From positions 1-16,891 of the forward strand of contig CAISUR010000204.1 in NCBI GenBank assembly GCA_903888655.1: 16,891 bases of DNA. Reading direction: 5' to 3'. Both the position numbers and the translations under genes were made by a program. Source of the DNA: an uncultured Bacteroidota bacterium. Lineage in GTDB: Bacteria > Bacteroidota > Bacteroidia > Flavobacteriales > Flavobacteriaceae. Below the pieces are notes generated by a model. The model was not told the origin of the DNA, did no database searches, and was given only the letters and a program-made list of their open reading frames with translations. Of the stretch, positions 6,642 to 13,473 are shown piece after piece. The first letter of the stretch is position 1; each line of letters opens with the position of its first letter.

Positions 6642-8795
6642 TTATTTATTTGTCATTTGAAAATGAAGAATTCCGCCGTTCATAATTTCACCATAGGTAA
6701 TAAATTGTCTTGAAATTACAGTGTTGTTTAGTTTTGGGTTTTCTTGAAAACTATTTTTTGTTGAAAAATTCGATGCTTTAATGGAAAATATTTTATGGTT
6801 CTTCAAATGCAATGTCGCCTTTTTTACTTGAGGTGCTCCCAGCACAAATTCACCATTAGCAGGATTTACAGGATAAAACCCTAAGGTGGACAAAATATAC
6901 CAAGCACTCATTTGACCGCAATCGTCGTTGCCAATCATGCCGTTTGGCGTATTGTTATGGAATTCGCTACAAATTTTATGAATGAATTTTTGCCCGATTT
7001 TTGGTGTATCCGAATACGCATACAAATAAGTAATATGATGACTAGGTTCGTTGCCATGTGCGTATTGACCAATCATGGCTTCTTGACCCAAAAATTTATT
7101 GGGATTAGGACTTTCAATACTAAAGAAATCATTCAGCTTTTTGGTAAATGCTTTGGTACCGCCCAAAAGCTTTTTCACGCCCTCGATATCATACTGCGCG
7201 GGTGTCCAAAAATATTGCCAAGCATTGGCTTCAGTATAATCTCCCGGATTGTTCATCGGTGAAGTCGCCATGAGCGGGTCAAACGGAGTTCTCCAACGAC
7301 CTTGGGTATCTTTACCGCGAAACAATTGCGTTGTGGTATCAAAAAGGTTTTTATAATAATTGGCTCTTTTGTTAAAAACGACGCTATTTTCTTTGTCATT
7401 CAATTGCGCTGCCATTTGGGCGACACACCAATCGTCATATCCACTTTCTAAACTTCGTGAAACAGCCTCATTATCTAATTTATCAAAAGGATAATAGCCG
7501 AATTGGTTGTACAATTCCCAATTAGAATTGATGTGCGATTTTGTAGAAGTTTCAACCATTGCTTGAAATGCTTCTTTGGCATCAAATCCTCTAAAACCAT
7601 TTTGATACGCCGATAACAGCATCGGAATCGCATGGTTGCCAATCATGCAATAATTGTCTTGTCCCCAAGCCGTCCAAATAGGTAAGAAGCCTGCTGCTTT
7701 GTGATGTAAAAGCAGTGTGTTTATAATTCCATCAATTTTTTCGGGTGCTATAATTTGAAGTAACGGAAAAGCCCCTCTATAAATATCCCAAATTGATAGG
7801 GTGGAAAAGTATTCTTGGTTTGGAGCCGTATTTATTGTATCATCGGCACCGCGATACTTCCCATCAACATCGGCAATATTAGAAGGTTGTATAAGCAAAT
7901 GATACAATGAAGTATAAAAGATTTCTTTCTGTTTTTGAGGAGCTTCAATGTCAATTCGGTTAAGATAGCTGTTCCAAACTTTTTCGGCATTTTGCTTTAC
8001 TTTTTCAAAATCCCAATGGGGTATTTCCGATTCTAAATTCAATTTGGCTCCATCTACACTAACGCTAGACAAAGCAATTTTTAGTTGTAACACCTTTTTC
8101 TTAGGCAATTGAAAGTCTAAAATGTACTTAGGTGCGCTTTGCTTTTTAGCTTTCGGTAATTCTTTTAAATTCATAAAAGGCGTTTCAAAAGTAATCGTAA
8201 AGAAATACTTTTTAGTAACCCAACTTTTGGTTTTGCAATACCCTGAAATAGTGGTGTTATTTTCTATTTTAATGTCATTTTCCAAAACTAAACTGTCATT
8301 CAAAAATTGAAATCCGTGTTGAAAATCCAATAGCAACTTTGCTTGGTTCTCTGGATATGTATATTTATGAAAAGCTACGCGTTCCGAACACGTGAGTTCT
8401 ACTTTAACGCCATCTTTTTTGGTTAGCGTGTAGTAGCCAACAGTGGCCTTTTCGGTGTTTTTAAAGTAGCTGTTTTTTAGCTTTTCCTTTTGTTCATGAT
8501 ACGGAAGTAACAAAATAGTACCCATTTCGCCAATACCAGTGCCACTAAAACGCGTTTGAGAAAAACCCAAGAGCAACGTGTCATTGTACTGATAACCACT
8601 GGTATGATTCCAACCTTCAATGCTGTTATCAGGTCCCGGTTGCACCATTCCAAACGGCATTGATGGGCCAGGAAAGGTGTGCCCCGTGCCGTCTGTACCA
8701 ATAAATGTGTTTACAAATTTGGCATTGTTTTGAGCAAAGAGACAATTGGCTTTACTTATCAAAACAAAAATTAGTATTATTTTTTTTAGCGGCAT
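6642..8795 (-). CDS. GH92 alpha-mannosidase-like enzyme, exported
   Basis: Inverting, calcium-dependent exo-alpha-mannosidase family (often alpha-1,2) acting on mannose-ended glycans in the periplasm or at the cell surface. The 717 residues have a signal peptide (1-21, ending LFAQ), an N-terminal beta-sandwich (about 25-250) and an (alpha/alpha)6 catalytic domain (about 270-660). Diagnostic segments include FIGTDGTGHTFPGPSMPFGM (31-50), GFSQTRFSGTGIGEMG (77-92), SIWDIYRGAFPLL (334-346), GYDDWCVAQMA (452-462), GNEPSHH (581-587; Glu583 probable general acid) and IGNDDCGQMSAWYILSTLGF (621-640; Asp624/Asp625 in the position expected for the catalytic base region). It heads the two-gene operon with GH127 and is divergent from an AraC-type regulator. 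The pairing with an arabinofuranosidase is unusual for a simple galactan locus, so the true substrate may be a plant glycoprotein or a mixed glycan. Confidence 0.93.
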   Translation of the reverse strand: MPLKKIILIFVLISKANCLFAQNNAKFVNTFIGTDGTGHTFPGPSMPFGMVQPGPDNSIEGWNHTSGYQYNDTLLLGFSQTRFSGTGIGEMGTILLLPYHEQKEKLKNSYFKNTEKATVGYYTLTKKDGVKVELTCSERVAFHKYTYPENQAKLLLDFQHGFQFLNDSLVLENDIKIENNTTISGYCKTKSWVTKKYFFTITFETPFMNLKELPKAKKQSAPKYILDFQLPKKKVLQLKIALSSVSVDGAKLNLESEIPHWDFEKVKQNAEKVWNSYLNRIDIEAPQKQKEIFYTSLYHLLIQPSNIADVDGKYRGADDTINTAPNQEYFSTLSIWDIYRGAFPLLQIIAPEKIDGIINTLLLHHKAAGFLPIWTAWGQDNYCMIGNHAIPMLLSAYQNGFRGFDAKEAFQAMVETSTKSHINSNWELYNQFGYYPFDKLDNEAVSRSLESGYDDWCVAQMAAQLNDKENSVVFNKRANYYKNLFDTTTQLFRGKDTQGRWRTPFDPLMATSPMNNPGDYTEANAWQYFWTPAQYDIEGVKKLLGGTKAFTKKLNDFFSIESPNPNKFLGQEAMIGQYAHGNEPSHHITYLYAYSDTPKIGQKFIHKICSEFHNNTPNGMIGNDDCGQMSAWYILSTLGFYPVNPANGEFVLGAPQVKKATLHLKNHKIFSIKASNFSTKNSFQENPKLNNTVISRQFITYGEIMNGGILHFQMTNK

Positions 8796-8875
8796 AAAAC
8801 GTTTTTAGAGTATACTTTTCACATTTTCAATTAAGGCCAAATGAATTAAAATACATCACCTTTCTTTAGTATGTT

Positions 8876-8883
8876 CAAAACTA
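8876..8883 (-). promoter_or_regulatory. Predicted -7 box of the GH92-GH127 operon
   Basis: The minus strand reads TAGTTTTG, matching TAnnTTTG, about 80 bp upstream of the GH92 ATG. As for galM, no TTG stands at the -33 spacing; instead a palindrome occupies 8890-8902. The box lies in the 187 bp divergent spacer (8796-8982) shared with the AraC-type gene. Confidence 0.4.
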
Positions 8884-8889
8884 TCATTT

Positions 8890-8902
8890 TCTATCTGATA
8901 GA
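8890..8902. promoter_or_regulatory. Perfect 13-bp palindrome, candidate operator
   Basis: TCTATC-T-GATAGA is a perfect odd-centred palindrome 6 bp upstream of the GH92 -7 box, about -20 to -32 from the predicted start. A second, weaker inverted repeat TTCAAT (8918-8923) / ATTGAA (8935-8940) lies about -48 to -70. AraC-family proteins more often bind direct repeats, so the palindrome may serve another factor. Confidence 0.35.
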
Positions 8903-8941
8903 TTTAACAGTATTTTGTTCAATTATAACACTATATTGAAT

Positions 8942-8949
8942 TATTTTTG
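8942..8949 (+). promoter_or_regulatory. Weak predicted -7 box of the AraC-type gene
   Basis: TATTTTTG matches TAnnTTTG 33 bp before the ATG at 8983. A TTTG at 8914-8917 is 24 bp upstream, somewhat longer than the usual spacing, so this is a tentative call in AT-rich sequence. Confidence 0.28.
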
Positions 8950-8982
8950 AAAAATAATAACCACATAAGTTTATAATAAGCT

Positions 8983-9840
8983 ATGAAGGCCAAATTAGAA
9001 GACATACCCACCGAAAAAGGAAACTCTAGCTTTTATGCCTATCGTTTTCAGGTTCCTTTTTTTGAATTCAAATGGCATTACCATCCCGAATACGAATTAA
9101 CCTATATTGTAAACGGCAGCGGCTATCGAATTGTAGGTAATTCTTATGAATATTTTAGTTCGGGTGATTTGGTCTTATTAGGAAGCAATGTTCCCCATAC
9201 CTGGACCAGTAAATTGCAAGATGGTGTCCCTTCAGAATCCGTTGTCATTCAGTTTTCTAAAGAATTTATCGCTTCTTTTTTATCTCTAAACGAAAGTAAA
9301 TCTATTAACTCCATGCTGGCAACTTCCGAGCGAGGCATAGGTTTTGCAATCGATGAAGCCTTGAGTTCTAAAATCATTGCAGTAACCGAAACTACAGGAA
9401 TGAATCGGGTTTTAAAATTGATTGCCCTGTTAGACGAATTATCCCAAAAACCAATGAATTGCATTGCGCCAAATGCCTTTCACACCATCGTCTCTCAAAA
9501 AAGCGAGGTACGAATTAACAAAGTGTGTCTGTTCATACAAAACAACTTTCATCATAAAATAGCTTTAAAAGAGGTAGCCAACCTAATTCATGTAACCGAA
9601 AGCAATTTCTGTAAATTTTTTAAAAAAGCCACTGGGAAAACCTATTCCGATTACATTAACGAAATACGAATTAACGAAGCGTGTCGTTTGTTAGCACAAT
9701 CTGAAAAAACCATCAATCAAATTGCCTTTGAGTGTGGTTTTGAGACTTTAAGCTATTTTAATCGAGTTTTTTTGTCAAAAAAAGAAGTGACACCTTCAAA
9801 ATACAGAAGTAAAACTTTGGATAGAACTTCTAAAAAGTAA
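8983..9840 (+). CDS. AraC-family transcriptional regulator with an N-terminal cupin sensor
   Basis: Cytoplasmic DNA-binding regulator, likely activating the divergent GH92-GH127 operon. The 285 residues contain an AraC-type cupin domain (about 18-95) with the metal- or sugar-pocket motif WHYHPEYEL (31-39), GDLVLLGSNVPHTW (61-74), a linker helix region, and a C-terminal AraC DNA-binding domain (about 178-275). That domain has two helix-turn-helix units, around IALKEVANLIHVTESNFCKFF (193-213) and INQIAFECGFETLSYFNRVF (244-263), the second being the strongly conserved AraC signature. There is no membrane segment, so this is not a hybrid two-component or membrane AraC. The ligand is not evident; the neighbouring operon suggests an arabinose- or mannose-containing signal. 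It is followed by a small hairpin at 9853-9870 and then by the tRNA-Val terminator on the other strand. Confidence 0.92.
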   Translation: MKAKLEDIPTEKGNSSFYAYRFQVPFFEFKWHYHPEYELTYIVNGSGYRIVGNSYEYFSSGDLVLLGSNVPHTWTSKLQDGVPSESVVIQFSKEFIASFLSLNESKSINSMLATSERGIGFAIDEALSSKIIAVTETTGMNRVLKLIALLDELSQKPMNCIAPNAFHTIVSQKSEVRINKVCLFIQNNFHHKIALKEVANLIHVTESNFCKFFKKATGKTYSDYINEIRINEACRLLAQSEKTINQIAFECGFETLSYFNRVFLSKKEVTPSKYRSKTLDRTSKK

Positions 9841-9888
9841 TACTCTAAAAACTTATTCCAAAGGGAATAAACACTTGAAACTGGACAT

Positions 9889-9919
9889 AAAAAAACTCCA
9901 ACATTTCTGTTGAAGTTTT
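9889..9919 (-). terminator. Rho-independent terminator of tRNA-Val (possibly bidirectional)
   Basis: Read on the minus strand, a 12-bp stem (9908-9919 with 9892-9903, one G-T pair) closes a 4-nt GAAA loop and runs into seven T residues. It begins 2 bp after the tRNA 3' end. On the plus strand the stem ends in TTTT only, so it may also stop araC transcripts, less efficiently. Confidence 0.8.
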
Positions 9920-9920
9920 G

Positions 9921-9995
9921 TGGGCGATGAGGGGTTCGAACCCCCGACCCCCTCGGTGTAAACGAGGTGCTCTGAACCAGCTGAGCTAATCGCCC
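9921..9995 (-). tRNA. tRNA-Val (anticodon UAC)
   Basis: The 75-nt minus-strand sequence folds as a cloverleaf. The acceptor stem pairs GGGCGAT (5') with ATCGCCC (3'), followed by an A discriminator. The D arm is AGCTCAGCTGGTTCAGAGC. The anticodon arm CTCGT/ACGAG-like stem (CTCG and CGAG) holds loop bases with anticodon TAC. The T arm has GGGGTTCGAACCCC. The 3' CCA is not encoded, as is common in this phylum. It lies downstream of folC on the same strand but has its own promoter and terminator. Confidence 0.96.
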
Positions 9996-10017
9996 GATTA
10001 GTGCTTGATTGCGAGTG

Positions 10018-10048
10018 CAAATATAAAACTCTTTTTTATATCTGCAAA
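10018..10048 (-). promoter_or_regulatory. Promoter of tRNA-Val
   Basis: On the minus strand TTTG (10045-10048), a 19-bp spacer and TATATTTG (10018-10025) match both elements of the Bacteroidota promoter. The start would fall about 15 nt before the tRNA 5' end. A second TATATTTG overlaps the -33 position (10045-10052). Confidence 0.6.
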
Positions 10049-10063
10049 TATATTTTTAATAAA

Positions 10064-11284
10064 TTATAAAATTTCTGCCACTACAAAAGTACTACCACCT
10101 ATATAAATGAAATCGTTTTTCGAAGCATTTTTTAAAGCTTCTTGATAAGCATTTGAAACAGAAACATATACTTTTCCTTGAAGCTGGAATTCTTTTGCTT
10201 TATGTTGTAAAATTCCAGCATCTAATCCGCGAAGAATATTTGGTTTACAAAAATAATATTTGGCATCTTTTGGGAATAAAGGTAGAATTTCGTCTAAATT
10301 TTTGTCATTTACAACTCCCAAAACAAAATGTAGTGTCTCAAATTTTTCATTTTGAATTTGATTTAAAACACTTTTAAGTCCGTCTGAATTGTGAGCGGTA
10401 TCACAAATTACTTTTGGACATTCACTTAATTGTTGCCATCTACCTTGTAATCCTGTATTTTTTATTACTTTTTGAAAACCATTTTTGATATTATCATCAG
10501 CTATTTTGAATTTATTTTGCTGCTGTAAAACTCTAATAGTTTTCAAAACTGTTTTTTTGTTGTGAACTTGATAATTTCCTTGAAGTTCTGAAGGAAAAGT
10601 ATCCGTAATTTCATCGGAAGCAAAATAAATAGATGAATGAGTCGTGGTTGCCTTATCTAAAAAAACTGATTTAGTTTCATTAGTATATTCTCCAATTACA
10701 ACAGGTATGTCTTCTTTAATAATTCCTGCTTTTTCAAAAGCAATGCTTTCTAAGGAATTCCCTAAAAATTGCGTGTGATCTAATCCTATATTAGTAATTA
10801 CAGAAATTAAAGGCGTAATGATATTAGTGGAATCCAATCGTCCTCCCATTCCGACTTCGATGATGTTGATGTCTGTTTTTTCTTTGACAAAATAGTCAAA
10901 GGCTAATCCTACCGTCATTTCGAAAAAACTCAATTGATGCTCCTCAAAAAAAACTTTATTTTTGACAATAAACTCAACAATAAAAGCTTCTGAAATTTCT
11001 TCACCGTTAATTTTTATTCGTTCTCTAAAATCTTTTAAATGAGGTGATGTATATAAACCAACCTTAAATCCCGCTTCTTGCAAAACCGATGCAAGCAAAT
11101 GAGAGGTTGAGCCTTTTCCGTTGGTTCCGGCAACATGAATGCACTTAAGATGCTTTTCAGGATTCCCAATATGATTAGACAATAAAACAGTATTAGTTAA
11201 ATCTTTTTTATACGCCGATGCTCCTTGATTTTGATACATCGGCAATTGATTAAACATCCAATTAATGGTTTCTTGATAGGTCAT
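10064..11284 (-). CDS. folC: Bifunctional folylpolyglutamate synthase / dihydrofolate synthase
   Basis: ATP-dependent Mur-ligase-fold enzyme that adds glutamate to dihydropteroate and then extends the folate gamma-glutamyl tail, in the cytoplasm. The 406 residues show the P-loop GTNGKGS (53-59), the following TSPHLKDFRERI (79-90), IEVGMGGRLDSTNI (142-155), ITNIGLDHTQFLG (163-175), FEKAGIIK (183-190, including the lysine that is carbamylated in the family), GRWQ (281-284) and DTAHNSDGL (295-303) in the C-terminal domain. The length is slightly below the usual 410-440 but both domains are complete. It is divergent from exbB (128 bp between starts) and upstream of tRNA-Val on the same strand. 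A TAATTTTG at 11398-11405 on the minus strand could be its -7 box. Confidence 0.96.
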   Translation of the reverse strand: MTYQETINWMFNQLPMYQNQGASAYKKDLTNTVLLSNHIGNPEKHLKCIHVAGTNGKGSTSHLLASVLQEAGFKVGLYTSPHLKDFRERIKINGEEISEAFIVEFIVKNKVFFEEHQLSFFEMTVGLAFDYFVKEKTDINIIEVGMGGRLDSTNIITPLISVITNIGLDHTQFLGNSLESIAFEKAGIIKEDIPVVIGEYTNETKSVFLDKATTTHSSIYFASDEITDTFPSELQGNYQVHNKKTVLKTIRVLQQQNKFKIADDNIKNGFQKVIKNTGLQGRWQQLSECPKVICDTAHNSDGLKSVLNQIQNEKFETLHFVLGVVNDKNLDEILPLFPKDAKYYFCKPNILRGLDAGILQHKAKEFQLQGKVYVSVSNAYQEALKNASKNDFIYIGGSTFVVAEIL

Positions 11285-11412
11285 TTCTTTTTTAAATAAA
11301 AAGTTATAAAAACAAAATAAAATCCCAATTTTGTAGTTTACTATTATATTAGAATTTATCTTTAGTGCAAATTTGAGATTATTTTTAACAACTAAATCAA
11401 AATTAAAATAAT

Positions 11413-12123
11413 ATGATTAATTTTTTTCTTCAAGTTCAAAACGATACCGTTGCAAAAGCTGCAGGAGCAGTGATTGAAGGCACAGCAAAAACTAATGAAA
11501 TTTCAGTGTTGGGATTTATTTTAAAAGGAGGTTTCTTTTTAATTCCGATTTCACTATTACTATTCTATACCTTTTATGTTATTATTGAACGTTATTTATA
11601 CATTCACAAAAGAGCCGTTATCGACCCGAATTTAATTCGTGATATTCGCGATAATTTAAATGCTGGAAACCTTGATGCAGCAGTTTCCATTGCCGAAAGA
11701 AATGGAACGGCTTCGGGATATGTGTTGCGCGAAGGAATACTGACTATAGGAAGACCTATAAGCGAAATCGAATCAAATATGGAACGTGCTGCCAATATTG
11801 AAGTTGGCGAAATGGAAAAACGATTGGGGCAACTCGGACTGATTGCTGGTATCGCACCAACGTTTGGTTTTATAGGAACCATTTCGGGGGTAATCAAGAT
11901 TTTCTATAGCATTTCACAAACCGAAGACATCAGTATTGGTAATATTTCGGGAGGATTGTATGAAAAAATGATTAGTTCGGGAGCTGGGCTTGTAGTGGGT
12001 ATAATTGCTTATTCCGCCTATCACTTGTACAACGGCAGAATTGATAGTTTTACTTTAGCTATTCAAAAACAAGTATTAGATTTTGTTAATATAATTCAAC
12101 GTCCAAATGGTAAAACGAAATAA
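11413..12123 (+). CDS. exbB: ExbB/TolQ/MotA-family proton channel subunit
   Basis: Inner-membrane channel subunit that, with ExbD, uses the proton motive force to energise TonB-dependent uptake. The 236 residues have three membrane segments: about 36-58, 140-165 (GLIAGIAPTFGFIGTISGVI, the family's conserved helix) and 186-206 (ISSGAGLVVGIIAYSAYHLYN), with a large cytoplasmic loop between the first two. Glu184 in GLYEKMISS is placed like the conserved Glu at the start of the last helix of E. coli ExbB. The N-terminal 30 residues before the first helix are hydrophilic and not a classical signal peptide. The gene overlaps exbD by 17 bp in a different frame, implying translational coupling. An imperfect promoter (TTTG at 11330-11333, 23 bp, TATCTTTA) precedes it. 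TolQ is a less likely alternative; no tol genes are near. Confidence 0.93.
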   Translation: MINFFLQVQNDTVAKAAGAVIEGTAKTNEISVLGFILKGGFFLIPISLLLFYTFYVIIERYLYIHKRAVIDPNLIRDIRDNLNAGNLDAAVSIAERNGTASGYVLREGILTIGRPISEIESNMERAANIEVGEMEKRLGQLGLIAGIAPTFGFIGTISGVIKIFYSISQTEDISIGNISGGLYEKMISSGAGLVVGIIAYSAYHLYNGRIDSFTLAIQKQVLDFVNIIQRPNGKTK

Positions 12124-12502
12124 ACGATTTCATGCCGAAGTAGCTACTTCGTCTTTGAGTGATATCATGTTTTTCTTGCTTTTGTTTTTTTTAATTATAT
12201 CAACATTGGCCAATCCAAACGTGATAAAAATGACGTTACCAAAATCCAAAACCAATGAGAAAACCAACAAACAACTCATCAGTTTATCGGTAACCGAGGA
12301 CAAACGATTTTATTTAGATAAAGAGGAAGTAGCTTTCAATCAATTAGAATCTACTTTACTATCTAAAATGGGCGACAGTAAAGACCAAACCGTTGTAATT
12401 CGTATTCCATTCAATCTGCAAGTTCAAGATTTGGTTGATGTGCTACAAATTGGAGTTAAAAACAAATTAAAGTTTGTTATCGCTACTAACAATAAAAAAT
12501 AA
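12107..12502 (+). CDS. exbD: ExbD/TolR-family biopolymer transport protein
   Basis: Partner of ExbB in the inner-membrane energy-transducing complex, with one membrane helix and a periplasmic domain. The 131 residues contain a short basic N-terminus (MVKRNKRFHAE), then the helix about 15-36 with Asp19 in SLSDIMFFLLLFFLIIS, equivalent to the essential proton-carrying Asp of E. coli ExbD, and a periplasmic domain rich in beta strands (ISLSVTEDKRFYLD, TVVIRIPFNLQVQDLVDVL). The ATG at 12107 is inside exbB and 17 bp before its stop; the conserved start region supports this choice over later codons. A hairpin CTTCC/GGAAG at 12507-12521 follows but lacks a T run. No tonB follows. Confidence 0.93.
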   Translation: MVKRNKRFHAEVATSSLSDIMFFLLLFFLIISTLANPNVIKMTLPKSKTNEKTNKQLISLSVTEDKRFYLDKEEVAFNQLESTLLSKMGDSKDQTVVIRIPFNLQVQDLVDVLQIGVKNKLKFVIATNNKK

Positions 12503-12698
12503 AAATGCTTCCGATTAGGAAGACCCGATAGTGCATTCTATGATAAAAACAAATCTAACAAATGAGTCATACTAATAGGATATGATTGTAGTTTTATTTA
12601 CTTTTTCGGCAAAAAGGTGGGACACTTTTGGTAGAGATAAATTTACGCAAGTACGTGGACAATTTTTCAAACTACCTTAACTACCTTACTTTGGAAAA
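12503..12698. other. Gene-free spacer between exbD and the convergent Crp/Fnr gene
   Basis: The 196 bp has stops in all frames and no protein-like segment; in particular I see no TonB remnant. It holds a short hairpin after exbD (12507-12521) and, on the minus strand, a weak interrupted hairpin near 12608-12632 followed by T residues, which could end the Crp transcript. A 9-bp tandem repeat is listed separately. Confidence 0.6.
12670..12687. repeat. Perfect tandem duplication of AACTACCTT
   Basis: Two adjacent 9-bp copies (12670-12678 and 12679-12687) lie 11 bp past the stop of the Crp/Fnr gene. It may be simple slippage; no function is evident. Confidence 0.6.
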
Positions 12699-13334
12699 TT
12701 ACAACTTATCAATATGATCAATAATAATTTCTTTTCTATTATAGTAAATAAGGTTTTTTTCTTCCAATTCATTCAGTAATAATGTAGCGGTTTGACGAGA
12801 AGTACAGATGATTTGGGCAATATCGGTCTGAGTGAGATAATTGTCGATGGTGTATTTGGAACCTTCTTGTTTGCCTTCTTTTTCGGCCCATTCTTTTAAA
12901 AAAGAAATCAATCGTGTTTTGGCATCTTTAGAAACCAAATTGGCATAATTGTTTTTAATGCGTTTCATTTTTAGCCCAACAAATTTGGTGTAAGACAACG
13001 CCAAAGTGGGGTTTTTTACTAATAAATCTTCAAAATCTGACATCAAAAAACTGCAAATAGAAACTTCGTCAGTGAGTGCTTTTGCGTATTCGTTTACATC
13101 GGTATCTTTTTCTAACGATAATTCGCCAAACAAATCGCCTTTTTGAAGAATTTCTTTTATGGTTTCATTGCCTTCATCATCTACTGAAACAATTTTGATA
13201 TTTCCTTTTTTGAGTAAGAATATTCGAGGAACATCCGAAGATGAAAAATAAATAACATCGCCTTTCTTAGCTTTTTTAAAACCAACAATAATGCACAATT
13301 GCTTGATTTGAGACATGCTTAACGTCCAAAACAA
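12699..13334 (-). CDS. Crp/Fnr-family transcriptional regulator (N-terminus uncertain)
   Basis: Dimeric regulator with a cyclic-nucleotide-binding-like beta-roll and a winged helix-turn-helix. With the start used here there are 211 residues: sensor domain about 15-110 (KKGDVIYFSSSDVPRIFLLKKG, QKGDLFGELSL), a long dimer helix about 112-135, and the HTH about 165-190 (LTQTDIAQIICTSRQTATLLL). No N-terminal Cys cluster is present, so it is not an oxygen-sensing Fnr, and the ligand is unknown. The coordinate start is TTG at 13334; the first in-frame ATG is 13316. The frame stays open well upstream and reads a protein-like EELKYWYLRDHK just before TTG, but contains no in-frame ATG, GTG or TTG; CTG at 13376 is the only near-start codon there. 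The real start is therefore unresolved. It lies downstream of the acyl-CoA dehydrogenase terminator, so has its own transcript. Confidence 0.88.
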   Translation of the reverse strand: MFWTLSMSQIKQLCIIVGFKKAKKGDVIYFSSSDVPRIFLLKKGNIKIVSVDDEGNETIKEILQKGDLFGELSLEKDTDVNEYAKALTDEVSICSFLMSDFEDLLVKNPTLALSYTKFVGLKMKRIKNNYANLVSKDAKTRLISFLKEWAEKEGKQEGSKYTIDNYLTQTDIAQIICTSRQTATLLLNELEEKNLIYYNRKEIIIDHIDKL

Positions 13335-13416
13335 TTTGTGATCTCGAAGATACCAATATTTTAATTCCTCGTACAGAAAGAAACTATTCTGATGTAAATA
13401 TATTAAAAAACTGATA

Positions 13417-13450
13417 CAAAAACCCTTTCAATTTAAAACGGAAAGGGTTT
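13417..13450 (-). terminator. Rho-independent terminator of the acyl-CoA dehydrogenase gene
   Basis: On the minus strand a perfect 10-bp stem (AAACCCTTTC at 13441-13450 side paired with GAAAGGGTTT at 13420-13429 side) has an 11-nt loop and continues into TTG, giving five T residues in a row with the stem end. It starts 23 bp after the dehydrogenase stop. Confidence 0.72.
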
Positions 13451-13473
13451 GAATTATAATTAATTTTTAAATG

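Noticed and set aside
6912..7262. 116-codon plus-strand reading frame inside the GH92 gene
   Set aside because: It is antisense to a strongly conserved coding region, has no domain and no promoter or start context.
8477..8701. 74-codon minus-strand frame overlapping the GH92 start region
   Set aside because: It is an out-of-frame shadow of conserved GH92 motifs with no independent support.
9853..9870. Hairpin TTATTCC/GGAATAA after the AraC-type gene as a terminator
   Set aside because: The stem is short and AT-rich and is not followed by a T run.
9921..9995. tRNA-Val as an integration (att) site for a mobile element
   Set aside because: No integrase gene and no direct repeat of the tRNA 3' end was found in the window.
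11604..11897. 97-codon minus-strand reading frame inside exbB
   Set aside because: It is the mirror of conserved ExbB codons, and its sequence shows no protein-like pattern of its own.
12503..12698. Remnant of a tonB gene after exbD
   Set aside because: I found no TonB-like Pro-rich or C-terminal YP motif in any frame of this spacer.
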